From assembly GCA_946554445.1 (NCBI GenBank), contig CAMNSD010000023.1, forward strand, positions 1-64,000: a stretch of 64,000 nucleotides of DNA. The letters are read 5' to 3'. A program made the position numbers and the translations under genes. Position 1 is the stretch's first letter. Every line of letters starts with the position of its first letter. Positions 44,822-53,549 of this stretch are shown here, piece after piece. Source of the DNA: an uncultured Lachnospiraceae bacterium (GTDB lineage: Bacteria > Bacillota > Clostridia > Lachnospirales > Lachnospiraceae). A model generated the notes under the pieces. It did no database searches, was not told where the DNA came from, and was given only the letters and a program-made list of their open reading frames with translations.

Positions 44822-45670
44822 ATGAGTGACAAGAAGACAGTCAGAAAAGTGAAGAAAAGGAATCCGAATCTGCGGCTTGTCAAAAACGGTGATATTCAGC
44901 CGAAAAAGAGCAGAAGACACAAGGAGAAACAGGAGAAGATCCGTTTCGGCAGATCTAAAAGAATTGGGATTGCAGCCGGTGTATGTGTTCTTCTCCTGAC
45001 ATTGTTTCTTGGCGGTTATTATTATATCGTAAAGAATTACACGATTACAAAGGTATATGTGGAGGGAAATATCCATTATACGAATGAAGAAATCATGGAG
45101 ATGGTCATGGGGGGACGGTATGGAGATAATTCTCTGTTTTTATCCCTGAAATATCGTGACAAAGGAATTGATGACATTCCTTTCATTCAGACCATGGATG
45201 TGTCCATTGAAGCGAAGGATACGGTCCGCATCACCGTGTATGAAAAGGCGCTGGCGGGTTATGTCTCTTATCTGGGCCGCTATGTGTATTTTGACAAAGA
45301 CGGGATTGTGGTGGAGACCTCGGAGGTGAAGACTGCTGGAATCCCTCAGGTGACAGGACTTTCCTTTGACCATGTGATTTTGCATGATCAGCTGCCGGTG
45401 GAGAAACCGGAAGTTTTTGATGAGATATTGAACATTTCTCAGCAGCTGTCCAAGTATTCCCTTGCTGCGGACAAGATTTACTTTGATAGTAATTATCAGG
45501 TGACGCTCATTTTTGGGGAGGCAAAGGTTGCCATAGGCGACAGTCAGGATATTGATGAGAAGATTATGACACTGCAGTATCTTCTTCCTAGTCTTGTCGG
45601 GAAAAGCGGTACTTTAGATATGCGGGAATACAGTGAGGATACCACGACTTACAGTTTTGAGCAGGACTAA
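44822..45670 (+). CDS. ftsQ: Division protein FtsQ/DivIB
   Basis: Basic cytoplasmic N-terminus (1-42), one membrane segment (about 43-65), a POTRA domain beginning YTITKVYVEGN, then the beta domain. It partners FtsL to regulate septal wall synthesis. 282 aa. Position immediately before ftsZ is standard. Confidence 0.9.
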   Translation: MSDKKTVRKVKKRNPNLRLVKNGDIQPKKSRRHKEKQEKIRFGRSKRIGIAAGVCVLLLTLFLGGYYYIVKNYTITKVYVEGNIHYTNEEIMEMVMGGRYGDNSLFLSLKYRDKGIDDIPFIQTMDVSIEAKDTVRITVYEKALAGYVSYLGRYVYFDKDGIVVETSEVKTAGIPQVTGLSFDHVILHDQLPVEKPEVFDEILNISQQLSKYSLAADKIYFDSNYQVTLIFGEAKVAIGDSQDIDEKIMTLQYLLPSLVGKSGTLDMREYSEDTTTYSFEQD

Positions 45671-45714
45671 TTTAGGAAAATGATAACAAAAACGCAGAAA
45701 AACAAAAAAATAGG

Positions 45715-45743
45715 TTGCTAATTTTTTAAAATAATTATATGAT
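45715..45743 (+). promoter_or_regulatory. ftsZ promoter (SigA type)
   Basis: TTGCTA, 17 bases, TATGAT, ending 48 bases before the ftsZ start. Gives ftsZ expression independent of the upstream cluster. Confidence 0.65.
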
Positions 45744-45791
45744 AAACTATATGAGTTTATTTGGACGTAGATATTAGGAGGAGGAATCACC

Positions 45792-47021
45792 TTGCTTGAG
45801 ATTAAGTCGAATGATGCTGAGTCTGCAGCGAAGATTATCGTGGTCGGTGTCGGCGGTGCGGGCAACAATGCTGTGAATAGAATGATAGATGAAGAGATAG
45901 ACGGTGTGGAATTTATTGGTATCAATACTGATAAACAGGCGTTACAGTTGTGCAAGGCTCCTACACTGTTACAGATTGGCGAGAAGCTGACCAAGGGACT
46001 TGGCGCGGGCGCTAAGCCGGAGATCGGTGAGAAAGCGGCGGAGGAAAGTTCCGAGGAAGTGGCGCAGGCGTTGAAGGGTGCGGATATGGTGTTCGTCACC
46101 TGTGGTATGGGCGGCGGTACTGGTACGGGAGCGGCGCCGGTAGTGGCTAAACTTGCTAAAGATATGGGAATCTTGACAGTCGGCGTAGTAACCAAGCCGT
46201 TCCGGTTTGAGGCCAAGGCACGTATGACCAATGCGTTGGCAGGTATAGAGAAGATCAAAGACAATGTAGATACCTTGATTGTAATTCCTAATGACAAGTT
46301 ATTGGAGATTGTGGACAGGCGTACTACCATGCCTGATGCGTTAAAGAAGGCGGATGAAGTCCTACAGCAGGCGGTGCAGGGCATTACAGACCTAATCAAT
46401 ATGCCGGCTATTATCAACCTGGATTTCGCCGATGTGCAGACGGTTATGAAGGACAAGGGTATTGCCCATATCGGTATTGGTACAGGCAAGGGAGACGACA
46501 AGGCCAGCGAAGCAGCTAAGATGGCGGTAGAGAGCCCGCTCTTGGAGACTACCATCACTGGCGCAACCCATGTGATTATCAATGTTTCTGGTGATATTTC
46601 CTTAGCAGATGCTTCCGACGCTTCCGATTATGTGAGAGCGCTTACTGGCGATGAAGTGAATATCATTTTCGGTGCCATGTATGATTCCAGCATGTCGGAT
46701 ACCTGTAATGTGACGATCATAGCTACCGGTATCGAGGAAAAGGCAAGACAAGCCAGTGGTCTTGGGTTTAAGAGCGGATACATAACCCCCACCTCCTTAC
46801 AGAGTAAGGGGACGGTCGGAACCTCCGCAGGTGTGGGCCTTGGTGCATTTGCAACTCCGGGCGTGGGGCTCAAACAGCCGGTTACTGCGGCGCAGCCTGG
46901 CGGACAAGCCAAACCGCAGCCGACTTTAAAGCAGATTGGCGGGCTTAACAGGACCAGCGATATCAGAAGTTCGGTAGAGGAGAAATCGTTAAAGATTCCG
47001 GATTTCCTAAAAAGTAAATAA
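45792..47021 (+). CDS. ftsZ: Cell-division GTPase FtsZ
   Basis: Tubulin-like protein forming the Z ring. [13 protein letters not shown] at the N-terminus, the GTP loop [10 protein letters not shown] near 105-114, and NLDFADV for the synergy loop. A linker rich in Gly, Pro and Gln (about 335-395) leads to the C-terminal peptide KIPDFLKSK that binds FtsA/SepF-type anchors. 409 aa. TTG start after AGGAGGAGG. No ftsA is present in the cluster. Confidence 0.97.
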   Translation: MLEIKSNDAESAAKIIVVGVGGAGNNAVNRMIDEEIDGVEFIGINTDKQALQLCKAPTLLQIGEKLTKGLGAGAKPEIGEKAAEESSEEVAQALKGADMVFVTCGMGGGTGTGAAPVVAKLAKDMGILTVGVVTKPFRFEAKARMTNALAGIEKIKDNVDTLIVIPNDKLLEIVDRRTTMPDALKKADEVLQQAVQGITDLINMPAIINLDFADVQTVMKDKGIAHIGIGTGKGDDKASEAAKMAVESPLLETTITGATHVIINVSGDISLADASDASDYVRALTGDEVNIIFGAMYDSSMSDTCNVTIIATGIEEKARQASGLGFKSGYITPTSLQSKGTVGTSAGVGLGAFATPGVGLKQPVTAAQPGGQAKPQPTLKQIGGLNRTSDIRSSVEEKSLKIPDFLKSK

Positions 47022-47024
47022 CTG

Positions 47025-47128
47025 AAGTAAATTCCTTCGGAATTAACTTCGCGAGATCCGCTTCGCGGACTCGGATAAGCGGAAGAGATTAACTTCGCGA
47101 GGATTACTTCGTGACCTCGGATAGGCGG
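47025..47128. repeat. Dispersed hairpin repeat, copy B, with a partial second unit
   Basis: 47025-47089 matches copy A at 7042. Hairpin one is AAGTAAATTCC-TTC-GGAATTAACTT; hairpin two is CGAG-AT-CCGC-TTC-GCGG-A-CTCG. A further unit at 47088-47128 has CGAGG-A-TTAC-TTC-GTGA-CCTCG. Stem bases differ between copies but remain paired, and the TTC loops are constant. It begins directly after the ftsZ stop. Confidence 0.75.
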
Positions 47129-47143
47129 AACAATTGTAAATAT

Positions 47144-47172
47144 AACCACAGGAGAAAATCCTGTGGTTTTTT
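47144..47172 (+). terminator. Terminator after ftsZ
   Basis: AACCACAGGA, loop GAAAA, TCCTGTGGTT, then TTTT. Perfect 10-bp stem. Confidence 0.9.
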
Positions 47173-47214
47173 GTTGGTTTGTGTCTGGAAAAATAGTGGA
47201 AATGCTCCCTGATT

Positions 47215-47247
47215 GTGACAGAATATGCATCTGCTTTTCCCTATAAT
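47215..47247 (+). promoter_or_regulatory. Candidate spoIIG-type promoter with long spacer
   Basis: GTGACA and TATAAT are separated by 21 bases instead of 17. Bacillus spoIIG has the same overlong spacing and depends on phosphorylated Spo0A. A clear Spo0A box (TGTCGAA) was not found. Confidence 0.42.
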
Positions 47248-47271
47248 GTTCTTAAGGCACGGAGGTGAGAG

Positions 47272-48084
47272 GTGTATTACAAATTATATATTGACAGTGT
47301 TTTTGTCCTGCAGTTTATAACGAACCTGTATCTGTTGTCTTTGACTGGCAGGTTCCTTCGATGTACTGCCACGCATAGAAGGAAATGTCTGGGAGCAGTG
47401 CTTGGTGCCGTATTAAGCTGTCTGGCTGTCATGATGCCTGTCGGAAGGATGGATGGCAGGCTGTTCATAAGCGCGCTGCCTGTCAGTATGTGTATGATGT
47501 GTATCACATATCGGGTACATAGCATAAGAAAGCTGATTCATAGTAGTCTGGTGATGGCTGGCTGTGGATTTTTTTTAGGCAGCGTCATGATATGGATTCT
47601 GAACCGGCTGAGAGGGATTCTGAAAGGCGGGGGAAGTATTTTCCTAACCATTTTGATTGGTTATCTGGCGTATCGGATTTTGGAGGCGGTGATTGGCTTA
47701 ATTTTAGCCAGAAGCCGTAACAGCCTGCGGACGGTGCGGTTTTATGTGCCGGCGCTTGCACAGGAAATCCGGGTGTGTGCGTTCGTGGATACGGGCAATC
47801 ATTTGGCGGATCCCGTGAACGGCGCGCCGGTCAGTGTGATCAGCCACAAAATAGCGCAGTGTATGTCCTCCTGTTTTATGCCGGAGAAATATCATGCAGT
47901 TCCTTACCAGAGTGTGGGGAAAGACAGGGGGATTCTGAATGCCTATGAGATTCCTGAGATGATCATAGAGGAAGAGGGACGGGAGACCAGGAGAGAACAC
48001 GTTATCGTTGCGATTTGTGATACGGGAATATCGGAAGAGAGTGTATACCAGATGATACTACACCCCCGGTTATTAGAAAACTAG
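47272..48084 (+). CDS. spoIIGA: Sigma-E processing peptidase SpoIIGA
   Basis: Membrane aspartic protease that cleaves pro-sigma-E in the mother cell after septation. Five hydrophobic segments in the first 150 residues, then a protease domain with the catalytic [11 protein letters not shown] near 180. 270 aa. GTG start six bases after GGAGG. It lies next to sigE, its substrate. Confidence 0.93.
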   Translation: MYYKLYIDSVFVLQFITNLYLLSLTGRFLRCTATHRRKCLGAVLGAVLSCLAVMMPVGRMDGRLFISALPVSMCMMCITYRVHSIRKLIHSSLVMAGCGFFLGSVMIWILNRLRGILKGGGSIFLTILIGYLAYRILEAVIGLILARSRNSLRTVRFYVPALAQEIRVCAFVDTGNHLADPVNGAPVSVISHKIAQCMSSCFMPEKYHAVPYQSVGKDRGILNAYEIPEMIIEEEGRETRREHVIVAICDTGISEESVYQMILHPRLLEN

Positions 48085-48095
48085 GAGGAATAAAG

Positions 48096-48836
48096 ATGGT
48101 TTTAAAAGTGGCAATCCCTGGCAGGGTTCAGTTTAAGATGGTGCACAGGGACACAAAATTTTTGATGACGAAACAGGGAGACATTCATTACATAGGCGGA
48201 ACGGAGGTACTGCCGCCACCTCTTGAGAGTGAGAGGGAAAATGAGATCATAGGCGACCTGGGGACGGAGTATGAGGACGAAGCTAAGTCCATTCTGATAG
48301 AGCATAACTTAAGATTGGTGGTGTACATTGCGAAGAAATTTGACAATACGGGCGTGGGAGTAGAGGATTTGATTTCTATCGGTACCATAGGGTTGATCAA
48401 ATCTATCAATACCTTCAATCCGGAAAAAAACATCAAGCTGGCCACATATGCTTCTCGTTGTATTGAGAATGAAATCTTAATGTACCTGAGAAGAAACAGT
48501 AAGCATAAGATGGAAGTCTCCATAGACGAACCTTTGAACGTGGACTGGGACGGCAATGAACTTCTGCTTTCCGATATTCTGGGAACGGACGAGGATGTGA
48601 TTTATAAAGATTTGGAAAATGAAGTGGAGCGGAAACTTTTGATCAAGGCGATCGCCAAGCTTTCGGAACGAGAGCAGACCATTATCAGACTGCGGTTTGG
48701 TCTGGGAAGTGCGGACGGAAGGGAAATGACGCAGAAGGAAGTAGCGGAACTGCTTGGGATTTCCCAATCCTATATATCGAGGCTTGAGAAAAAGATTATG
48801 AGGCGTCTAAAAAAGGAGATGAGCAAGGATAATTAA
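48096..48836 (+). CDS. sigE: Sporulation sigma factor SigE
   Basis: Early mother-cell sigma factor, made as an inactive precursor. The first ~30 residues form the pro-region. Region 2 contains [31 protein letters not shown] in pieces, and region 4 is [14 protein letters not shown] plus the helix-turn-helix [20 protein letters not shown]. 246 aa. GGAGG lies upstream, 11 bases after spoIIGA. Confidence 0.96.
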   Translation: MVLKVAIPGRVQFKMVHRDTKFLMTKQGDIHYIGGTEVLPPPLESERENEIIGDLGTEYEDEAKSILIEHNLRLVVYIAKKFDNTGVGVEDLISIGTIGLIKSINTFNPEKNIKLATYASRCIENEILMYLRRNSKHKMEVSIDEPLNVDWDGNELLLSDILGTDEDVIYKDLENEVERKLLIKAIAKLSEREQTIIRLRFGLGSADGREMTQKEVAELLGISQSYISRLEKKIMRRLKKEMSKDN

Positions 48837-48837
48837 A

Positions 48838-48866
48838 TTGCTTTTCACAATAATTAGCAGTATAAT
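48838..48866 (+). promoter_or_regulatory. Promoter for the response regulator
   Basis: TTGCTT, 17 bases, TATAAT, starting two bases after the sigE stop. Suggests separate vegetative expression. Confidence 0.65.
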
Positions 48867-48920
48867 AAACGCAAGGTAATTTGTGGGTTACTGTTGGAAA
48901 TGGTTGAGAAAACGGGGTAG

Positions 48921-50924
48921 ATGGGGAAACAAATGAAGAAGATAATCTTGATTGTCGATGATGACAGACTGACGTTGTCAACGGCGCAGAATTTATTGGG
49001 GGATGAATATAAGGTGGTGGCTGTCAATTCTGGCAGGCAGGCCTATAAGTATCTGGAAAGGCATGTCCCGGATCTGGTTCTTCTGGACATCAATATGCCG
49101 GAGATCAGCGGTTTTGAGGTAATGAAAGCCCTGCAGGCGGATGATAGATGGCGTAAGATACCGGTCATCTTTTTGACGGCGGACCGCAGTGTAGAAACGG
49201 AGATCGAATGTTTCAGGGTGGGGGCTTACGATTTTATCTCGAAGCCTTTTGAACCCCAGATTATGATGAGCCGTATCAAGAGCACGATCGAACTGGATGG
49301 CTATCGTAAGGATTTGCAGCGCAGACTGGATGAGAAGACCAAGGAGATGGAGCGCATCACGATTCAGGCGATCATGACGGTTGCCAATACCGTGGATGCG
49401 AAGGATGATTATACCAAAGGTCATTCTATGCGTGTGGCGGCTTATTCTGAGATTTTAGCGCAGCGTCTGGGTTGGTCTGAGGAGGACATTCAGAATATTT
49501 ATTATGTGGCGATGCTGCATGACGTTGGTAAGATTGGAGTGCCGGATGCTGTTTTAAATAAACCCTTTAAACTCACAGATCTGGAATTTAGGCTGATCAA
49601 GGGCCACACGATCATGGGGGCGGAGATTTTAAAAGACTTTAAGATGTTTCCCAATGTGAGTATCGGAGCCAAATACCATCATGAGCGTTATGATGGGAAA
49701 GGCTATCCGGAAGGATTAAAGGGGGAGTCGATTCCGTTGGTGGCGCGTGTCATCGGTTTGGTGGATTCTTATGACGCTATGACCAGCAACCGCGTTTATA
49801 GACGCAGGCTGAATGACAGCATTGTGATGGAGGAATTGGAAAAGGGTAAGGGAAGCCAGTGGGATCCGGAACTGGTGGATATCTTCGTGGCTTTGATTAA
49901 GGAAGGCGCGCTTGAGAAGGTATGGATGCCTGAGGATGAGTTGGCTTCGCCAATCTTTGACAGTGAGAAAATCGTAGGGCTGGCGATGGGGGCGGAAAGC
50001 GTTCTGGAGGCGCCCACCGATTATCTGACAGGACTTTTGAGCAAGCGCAAAGGCGAGCAGGAGATTACGGCTGGTCTTCGCACGACCGGCGGCTGCCTCA
50101 TGATTCTGGATCTGGATCATTTCAAGAGGATCAACGAAGAACATGGTCACCTTGTGGGTGATTATGTGATCAAGATTGCCTCCGATGTTCTGCGAGAAGT
50201 GTGTGGACGGGATATCGTCTGTAGGACGGGCGGCGATGAGTTTTTGTATTTCATAGAGGGCGCCAGAAGAAGAGACGATGCCGTGGATAAGGTGAAAGAA
50301 ATTCTGGCTGCGTTTGAGAAGAAGCAGGAAAATGTGGACCTTCTCAAGGAAACGCAGTTCTCCATCGGTATCAGCATATCTGGCGTAGATGGCCGGGAGT
50401 TTGAGGAACTTTATGAGAGGGCAGACAAGGCGCTTTACCATGTGAAGCAGAATGAAAACCTGCGTTATGGCTTCTATGAGGGCGCCGGATTGGTACGCAC
50501 GCCCGAACAGTCCAAGAGCGATCTGGAGAGAGTGATCAAGATCATCCAGAACCGTGAGGAATACCGGGGACTGTTCCAGGTTGATTACGATGAGTTTGCC
50601 CATATTTATGATTTCGTACAGCATATGTCCAACCGGAGTAAGCAAAAGACGCAGCTTCTGCTGTTTACCTTGTTTTCTCAGGATGGGAGCGAGGTCAAGT
50701 TAGAGCGTATGGAGATTGCTATGCAGTGTATGGAACAAGCAATCTGCAAGTCCCTGCGTGGAGTGGACGTTGGCACCAGATACAGCAGTTCCCAGTTCCT
50801 GGTGGTGTTGATGGGAACAGAAAAAGAAAACATACGCGTGGTGACAGACCGAATTGTACAGAATTACTTCAAGCTATATGGCGGTAAAGACATTACGCTG
50901 ACTTATGATATTGCAAAATTTTAA
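48921..50924 (+). CDS. Response regulator with HD-GYP and GGDEF domains
   Basis: 667 residues. Receiver domain (6-120) with acidic pair D13/D14, phosphoacceptor D56 and K108. HD-GYP phosphodiesterase domain (about 150-340) with H200-D201 and GYP at 261-263. GGDEF cyclase domain (about 365-520) with intact G437-G-D-E-F441. The remaining 545-667 resembles another GGDEF fold whose motif is SSSQF (622-626). It could both make and degrade cyclic-di-GMP in answer to an unknown histidine kinase. ATG 48933 is an alternative start. It sits between sigE and reversed sigG and has its own promoter and terminator. Confidence 0.92.
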   Translation: MGKQMKKIILIVDDDRLTLSTAQNLLGDEYKVVAVNSGRQAYKYLERHVPDLVLLDINMPEISGFEVMKALQADDRWRKIPVIFLTADRSVETEIECFRVGAYDFISKPFEPQIMMSRIKSTIELDGYRKDLQRRLDEKTKEMERITIQAIMTVANTVDAKDDYTKGHSMRVAAYSEILAQRLGWSEEDIQNIYYVAMLHDVGKIGVPDAVLNKPFKLTDLEFRLIKGHTIMGAEILKDFKMFPNVSIGAKYHHERYDGKGYPEGLKGESIPLVARVIGLVDSYDAMTSNRVYRRRLNDSIVMEELEKGKGSQWDPELVDIFVALIKEGALEKVWMPEDELASPIFDSEKIVGLAMGAESVLEAPTDYLTGLLSKRKGEQEITAGLRTTGGCLMILDLDHFKRINEEHGHLVGDYVIKIASDVLREVCGRDIVCRTGGDEFLYFIEGARRRDDAVDKVKEILAAFEKKQENVDLLKETQFSIGISISGVDGREFEELYERADKALYHVKQNENLRYGFYEGAGLVRTPEQSKSDLERVIKIIQNREEYRGLFQVDYDEFAHIYDFVQHMSNRSKQKTQLLLFTLFSQDGSEVKLERMEIAMQCMEQAICKSLRGVDVGTRYSSSQFLVVLMGTEKENIRVVTDRIVQNYFKLYGGKDITLTYDIAKF

Positions 50925-50938
50925 TGTTTCACATATGT

Positions 50939-50971
50939 AAGGAAGGATCGGTAATTTGCCGGTCCTTCTTT
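50939..50971 (+). terminator. Terminator after the response regulator
   Basis: AAGGAAGGATCGG / CCGGTCCTTCTTT, a 13-bp stem with two G-U pairs and a 7-base loop. It separates the + strand regulator from sigG on the - strand. Confidence 0.75.
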
Positions 50972-50997
50972 GGAATATTCTCAAGCTTAATTTTTTG

Positions 50998-51777
50998 TTA
51001 AGCAGTCAGATAAAGACGCATGGTCTTTAAGGCGTTCTTTTCCAGCCGGGATACCTGGGCCTGGGAGATGCCGATTTTCTCAGCAACTTCCATCTGTGTT
51101 TTTCCTTCAAAGAAGCGCAGGGAAATGATTTCATATTCCCGCTCAGAAAGTTTTTTCATGGCTTCGCTTAAGGAGATATGTTCCACCCAGACTTCTTCCC
51201 TGTTTTTCTTGTCACTGATTTGGTCCATCACGTACAGGGTGTCGCCACCGTCCGTATAGACCGGTTCATAGAGACTCATGGGACTTTGGATGGCGTCCAG
51301 CGCATAGACAATATCCTCTTTAGGAATGCCGATTTCAGCGGCAATCTCTGTAACGGTAGGTTCTTTGGAGTTGGTTCGAGTCAGGTGTTCCCTGGCATAG
51401 ATCGCCTTGTAGGCGGTATCCTTGAGGGAGCGGGATACCCGGATGCTGTTGGCGTCACGCAGATACCGCCTGATCTCACCAACGATCATGGGTACGGCAT
51501 AGGTAGAAAATTTTACATTCAGGGAACTGTCGAAGTTGTCAATGGCTTTGATCAGACCGATACAGCCGATCTGGAAGAGGTCGTCCACGTTTTCATTGCT
51601 GGAATGGAATCTTTTGATGACGCTTAGAACGAGCCGTAAGTTACCGTTGATATATTCACGGCGGGCGGAGAGATCGCCTTCTTCAATTCGTTTAAAAAGT
51701 TCTTCTTTCTCAGTATTTTTTAGAAGCGGCAGTTTAGAGGTATTTACACCGCAGATTTCTACTTTGCTTTGCATCAT
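50998..51777 (-). CDS. sigG: Late forespore sigma factor SigG
   Basis: Directs late forespore transcription. The N-terminus VEICGVNTSKLPLL is characteristic of SigG, followed by GNLRLVLSVIKRF, DLFQIGCIGLIKAIDNFD (region 2) and MEVAEKIGISQAQVSRLEK (region 4). About 259 aa from the start chosen at 51777; the frame stays open 19 codons further, and ATG 51774 is equally possible. In most Clostridia sigG follows sigE on the same strand; here it is inverted and separated by the response regulator. Confidence 0.95.
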   Translation of the reverse strand: MMQSKVEICGVNTSKLPLLKNTEKEELFKRIEEGDLSARREYINGNLRLVLSVIKRFHSSNENVDDLFQIGCIGLIKAIDNFDSSLNVKFSTYAVPMIVGEIRRYLRDANSIRVSRSLKDTAYKAIYAREHLTRTNSKEPTVTEIAAEIGIPKEDIVYALDAIQSPMSLYEPVYTDGGDTLYVMDQISDKKNREEVWVEHISLSEAMKKLSEREYEIISLRFFEGKTQMEVAEKIGISQAQVSRLEKNALKTMRLYLTA

Positions 51778-51969
51778 AGTCTTACCCAGCCTTTCGTATT
51801 TTAAGTTTTGGAATGTGGATTGTCTTTCTAACAAGCATGTGCGATTGGCCGGGAATTATTCATGAAATCTTAAGGAAAAATTTTAGGATATAGTTTTACA
51901 AAAAGGGATTTTTTTGGTAAAGTTATAAAGACAAAACAATCGTCAGGTTTATTGTGGAGGAGAGGGAAT

Positions 51970-53097
51970 ATGGTATGTACAGAATGCGGCGCCCAGATAT
52001 CTGAGGCAGATCAATTTTGTCCCAAGTGCGGCGCCAGAGTGATAAAGAAGAGGCGTTGTCCAGAGTGTGGAGCGCTGCTTCAGGAGAATGAAAAATTCTG
52101 CCCCAAGTGTGGCAGGGTGATGGGAGGCAAAAAGACGAAAAAGCCTGTTTCCCAGGACGCCATGGATATTCCCATGGAATCGATAGAGAGAAATATTCTG
52201 TCGGAGACGGAGGCGGAGATTAAGAAAGATCGCAGATTACAAGGAGAGACGCGTAGAAGTACATCCTCCGAGTCAGCCTCTTCCCGGGGAGCGGATCCTA
52301 GAAGAACTTCCTCGGCAGGGCATGGGAAGAGGGACGGCAGTTCCAGGAGCGGTGCAGAAAGGAGCAGCAGTTCCAGAAGCAGTGGGGAAAGAAGCGGCAG
52401 TTCCAGGAGCGGTGCGGAAAGGAGCAGCAGTTCCAGGAGTAGTGGGGAAAGAAGCGGCAGTTCCAGAAGCAGTGGGGAAAGAAGCCGGATGTCCCAGGAG
52501 GAACCGGTTAGAAGGAAAAATCCCCAGCCGCCGGCAGCGAAGAGATCTCAGCCGGCGCCGCCACCGAAGAAAAGAAGACCGGTCTACCGGGAGGAAATCG
52601 AGGAAGATGAGGATTGGGAAGACGAGGATTGGGATGACGATGATGAGGAGGAAGGCGTTGATGTTCTCACGATCATGACGGCAGTAATCGGTTGTGTTGT
52701 TCTGGTGATCGTGGCTTTTCTGGCCTTTAATCTGTATCAGCGCTATATGCCCAAGAATTATGAGAAGGCAGCCAAGGAACAGCAGGAAGAGTCCGAGGAA
52801 GAAGAACAAGGAGAAGAAGGCAAGGAAGACGATTCGGAGGAAAATCCGGGACAGGAAATGGAAGAAGGCGAAGAGGAGCAGGAAGAGGTTTCAGGGGGAA
52901 CCCTTACTATCATTAAAAACGTAAATATCAGAGATAACCCGGCTACTTCCGGGACCAATGTCATCAAAGTGGCGCAGGCGGGAGAGACTTATGAGTATCT
53001 GGAAGCCGTAGAGGGCGGCGAGTGGTATAAGATTGTCCTAAACGAAGACGGGTACAGCGAAGGATATGTTTTTTCAGAGTATGTGACAGTGGATTAA
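51970..53097 (+). CDS. Zinc-ribbon, Ser-repeat, single-pass membrane protein with SH3-type domain
   Basis: 375 residues. Two N-terminal zinc ribbons (C3, C6, C17, C20 and C30, C33, C44, C47) are followed by a Ser/Arg/Gly repeat segment (123-172, five 10-residue units), a Pro/Lys region, an acidic run (205-230) and a membrane segment (231-254). Outside come a second acidic region and an SH3b domain (310-375) with NVNIRDNPATSG, of the type that binds cell wall. The function is unknown; the layout suggests a link between a cytoplasmic partner and peptidoglycan. ATG 51970 lies seven bases after GGAGGAGA. Confidence 0.8.
   Translation: MVCTECGAQISEADQFCPKCGARVIKKRRCPECGALLQENEKFCPKCGRVMGGKKTKKPVSQDAMDIPMESIERNILSETEAEIKKDRRLQGETRRSTSSESASSRGADPRRTSSAGHGKRDGSSRSGAERSSSSRSSGERSGSSRSGAERSSSSRSSGERSGSSRSSGERSRMSQEEPVRRKNPQPPAAKRSQPAPPPKKRRPVYREEIEEDEDWEDEDWDDDDEEEGVDVLTIMTAVIGCVVLVIVAFLAFNLYQRYMPKNYEKAAKEQQEESEEEEQGEEGKEDDSEENPGQEMEEGEEEQEEVSGGTLTIIKNVNIRDNPATSGTNVIKVAQAGETYEYLEAVEGGEWYKIVLNEDGYSEGYVFSEYVTVD
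52336..52485 (+). repeat. Five in-frame 30-bp tandem repeats
   Basis: Units begin GGCAGTTCCAG or AGCAGTTCCAG and alternate two types, giving a 60-bp higher-order period. They encode GSSRSGAERS / SSSRSSGERS. Copy number may vary between strains. Confidence 0.9.
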
Positions 53098-53109
53098 TAA
53101 AATAATACA

Positions 53110-53168
53110 ATAGGAACCTTTTTCAGGCAGGAGCATATGATAAGTAAAAAGCCCGGAGAGGTTCCTAT
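53110..53168 (+). promoter_or_regulatory. Inverted repeat spanning the ymxH start codon
   Basis: ATAGGAACCT (53110-53119) is the exact complement of AGGTTCCTAT (53159-53168). The right arm covers the last bases of the ribosome site and the first two bases of the ATG at 53167. The loop is 39 bases. Confidence 0.6.
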
Positions 53169-53400
53169 GTTATTTTCGGAATTAAAGAAGAAAGAAGTCA
53201 TTAATCTGAAGAATTGTGAAAAGCTTGGCAGGGTGAATGATTTCGAGTTTGATGAATGTACCGGACAGATTTTTAAACTGATCATTCCGGGAGACAATAA
53301 ATGGTGCGGTCTGTTTGGAAGCGATCCAGATTATGTCATCTGTTATAAGGATATCAAGCAGATTGGACCGGACATCATCATTGTGGATATTTGCCTGTAA
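53167..53400 (+). CDS. ymxH: YlmC/YmxH-family sporulation protein (PRC-barrel)
   Basis: 77-residue small beta-barrel protein. LKNCEKLGRVNDFEFDECTGQI and the IKQIGPDIIIVDI end are characteristic of the YlmC/YmxH family, expressed during sporulation in Bacillus; the molecular role is unknown. ATG 53167 is preferred to ATG 53137 because GGAGAGG lies 5-8 bases before it, while AGGAG is only 3 bases before 53137. Confidence 0.88.
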   Translation: MLFSELKKKEVINLKNCEKLGRVNDFEFDECTGQIFKLIIPGDNKWCGLFGSDPDYVICYKDIKQIGPDIIIVDICL

Positions 53401-53471
53401 AACGGAAATTTACATGTTATGGGATCGCTGGTTATTTTGCAATTTTGGGTGATATAGTTTCCATAAAATAG

Positions 53472-53500
53472 TTGACATAAATTATGATATCGTCTATAAT
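53472..53500 (+). promoter_or_regulatory. Consensus SigA promoter of nrdR
   Basis: TTGACA, 17 bases, TATAAT: a perfect match at both hexamers, ending 49 bases before nrdR. Confidence 0.85.
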
Positions 53501-53549
53501 AATCATATTGAGTCATGTAAAAATACAGGTAGATATGGAGGATATCCTG

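Noticed and set aside
45614..46582. 322-codon - strand frame opposite ftsZ
   Set aside because: It is a shadow of ftsZ, low-complexity Ser/Ile/Pro, with no start signals.
49716..50645. 309-codon - strand frame opposite the response regulator
   Set aside because: It overlaps clear HD-GYP and GGDEF coding sequence and lacks a ribosome site.
52336..52485. Regular 30-bp repeats as a possible CRISPR array
   Set aside because: Units are contiguous without spacers, in frame, and encode a Ser/Arg linker.
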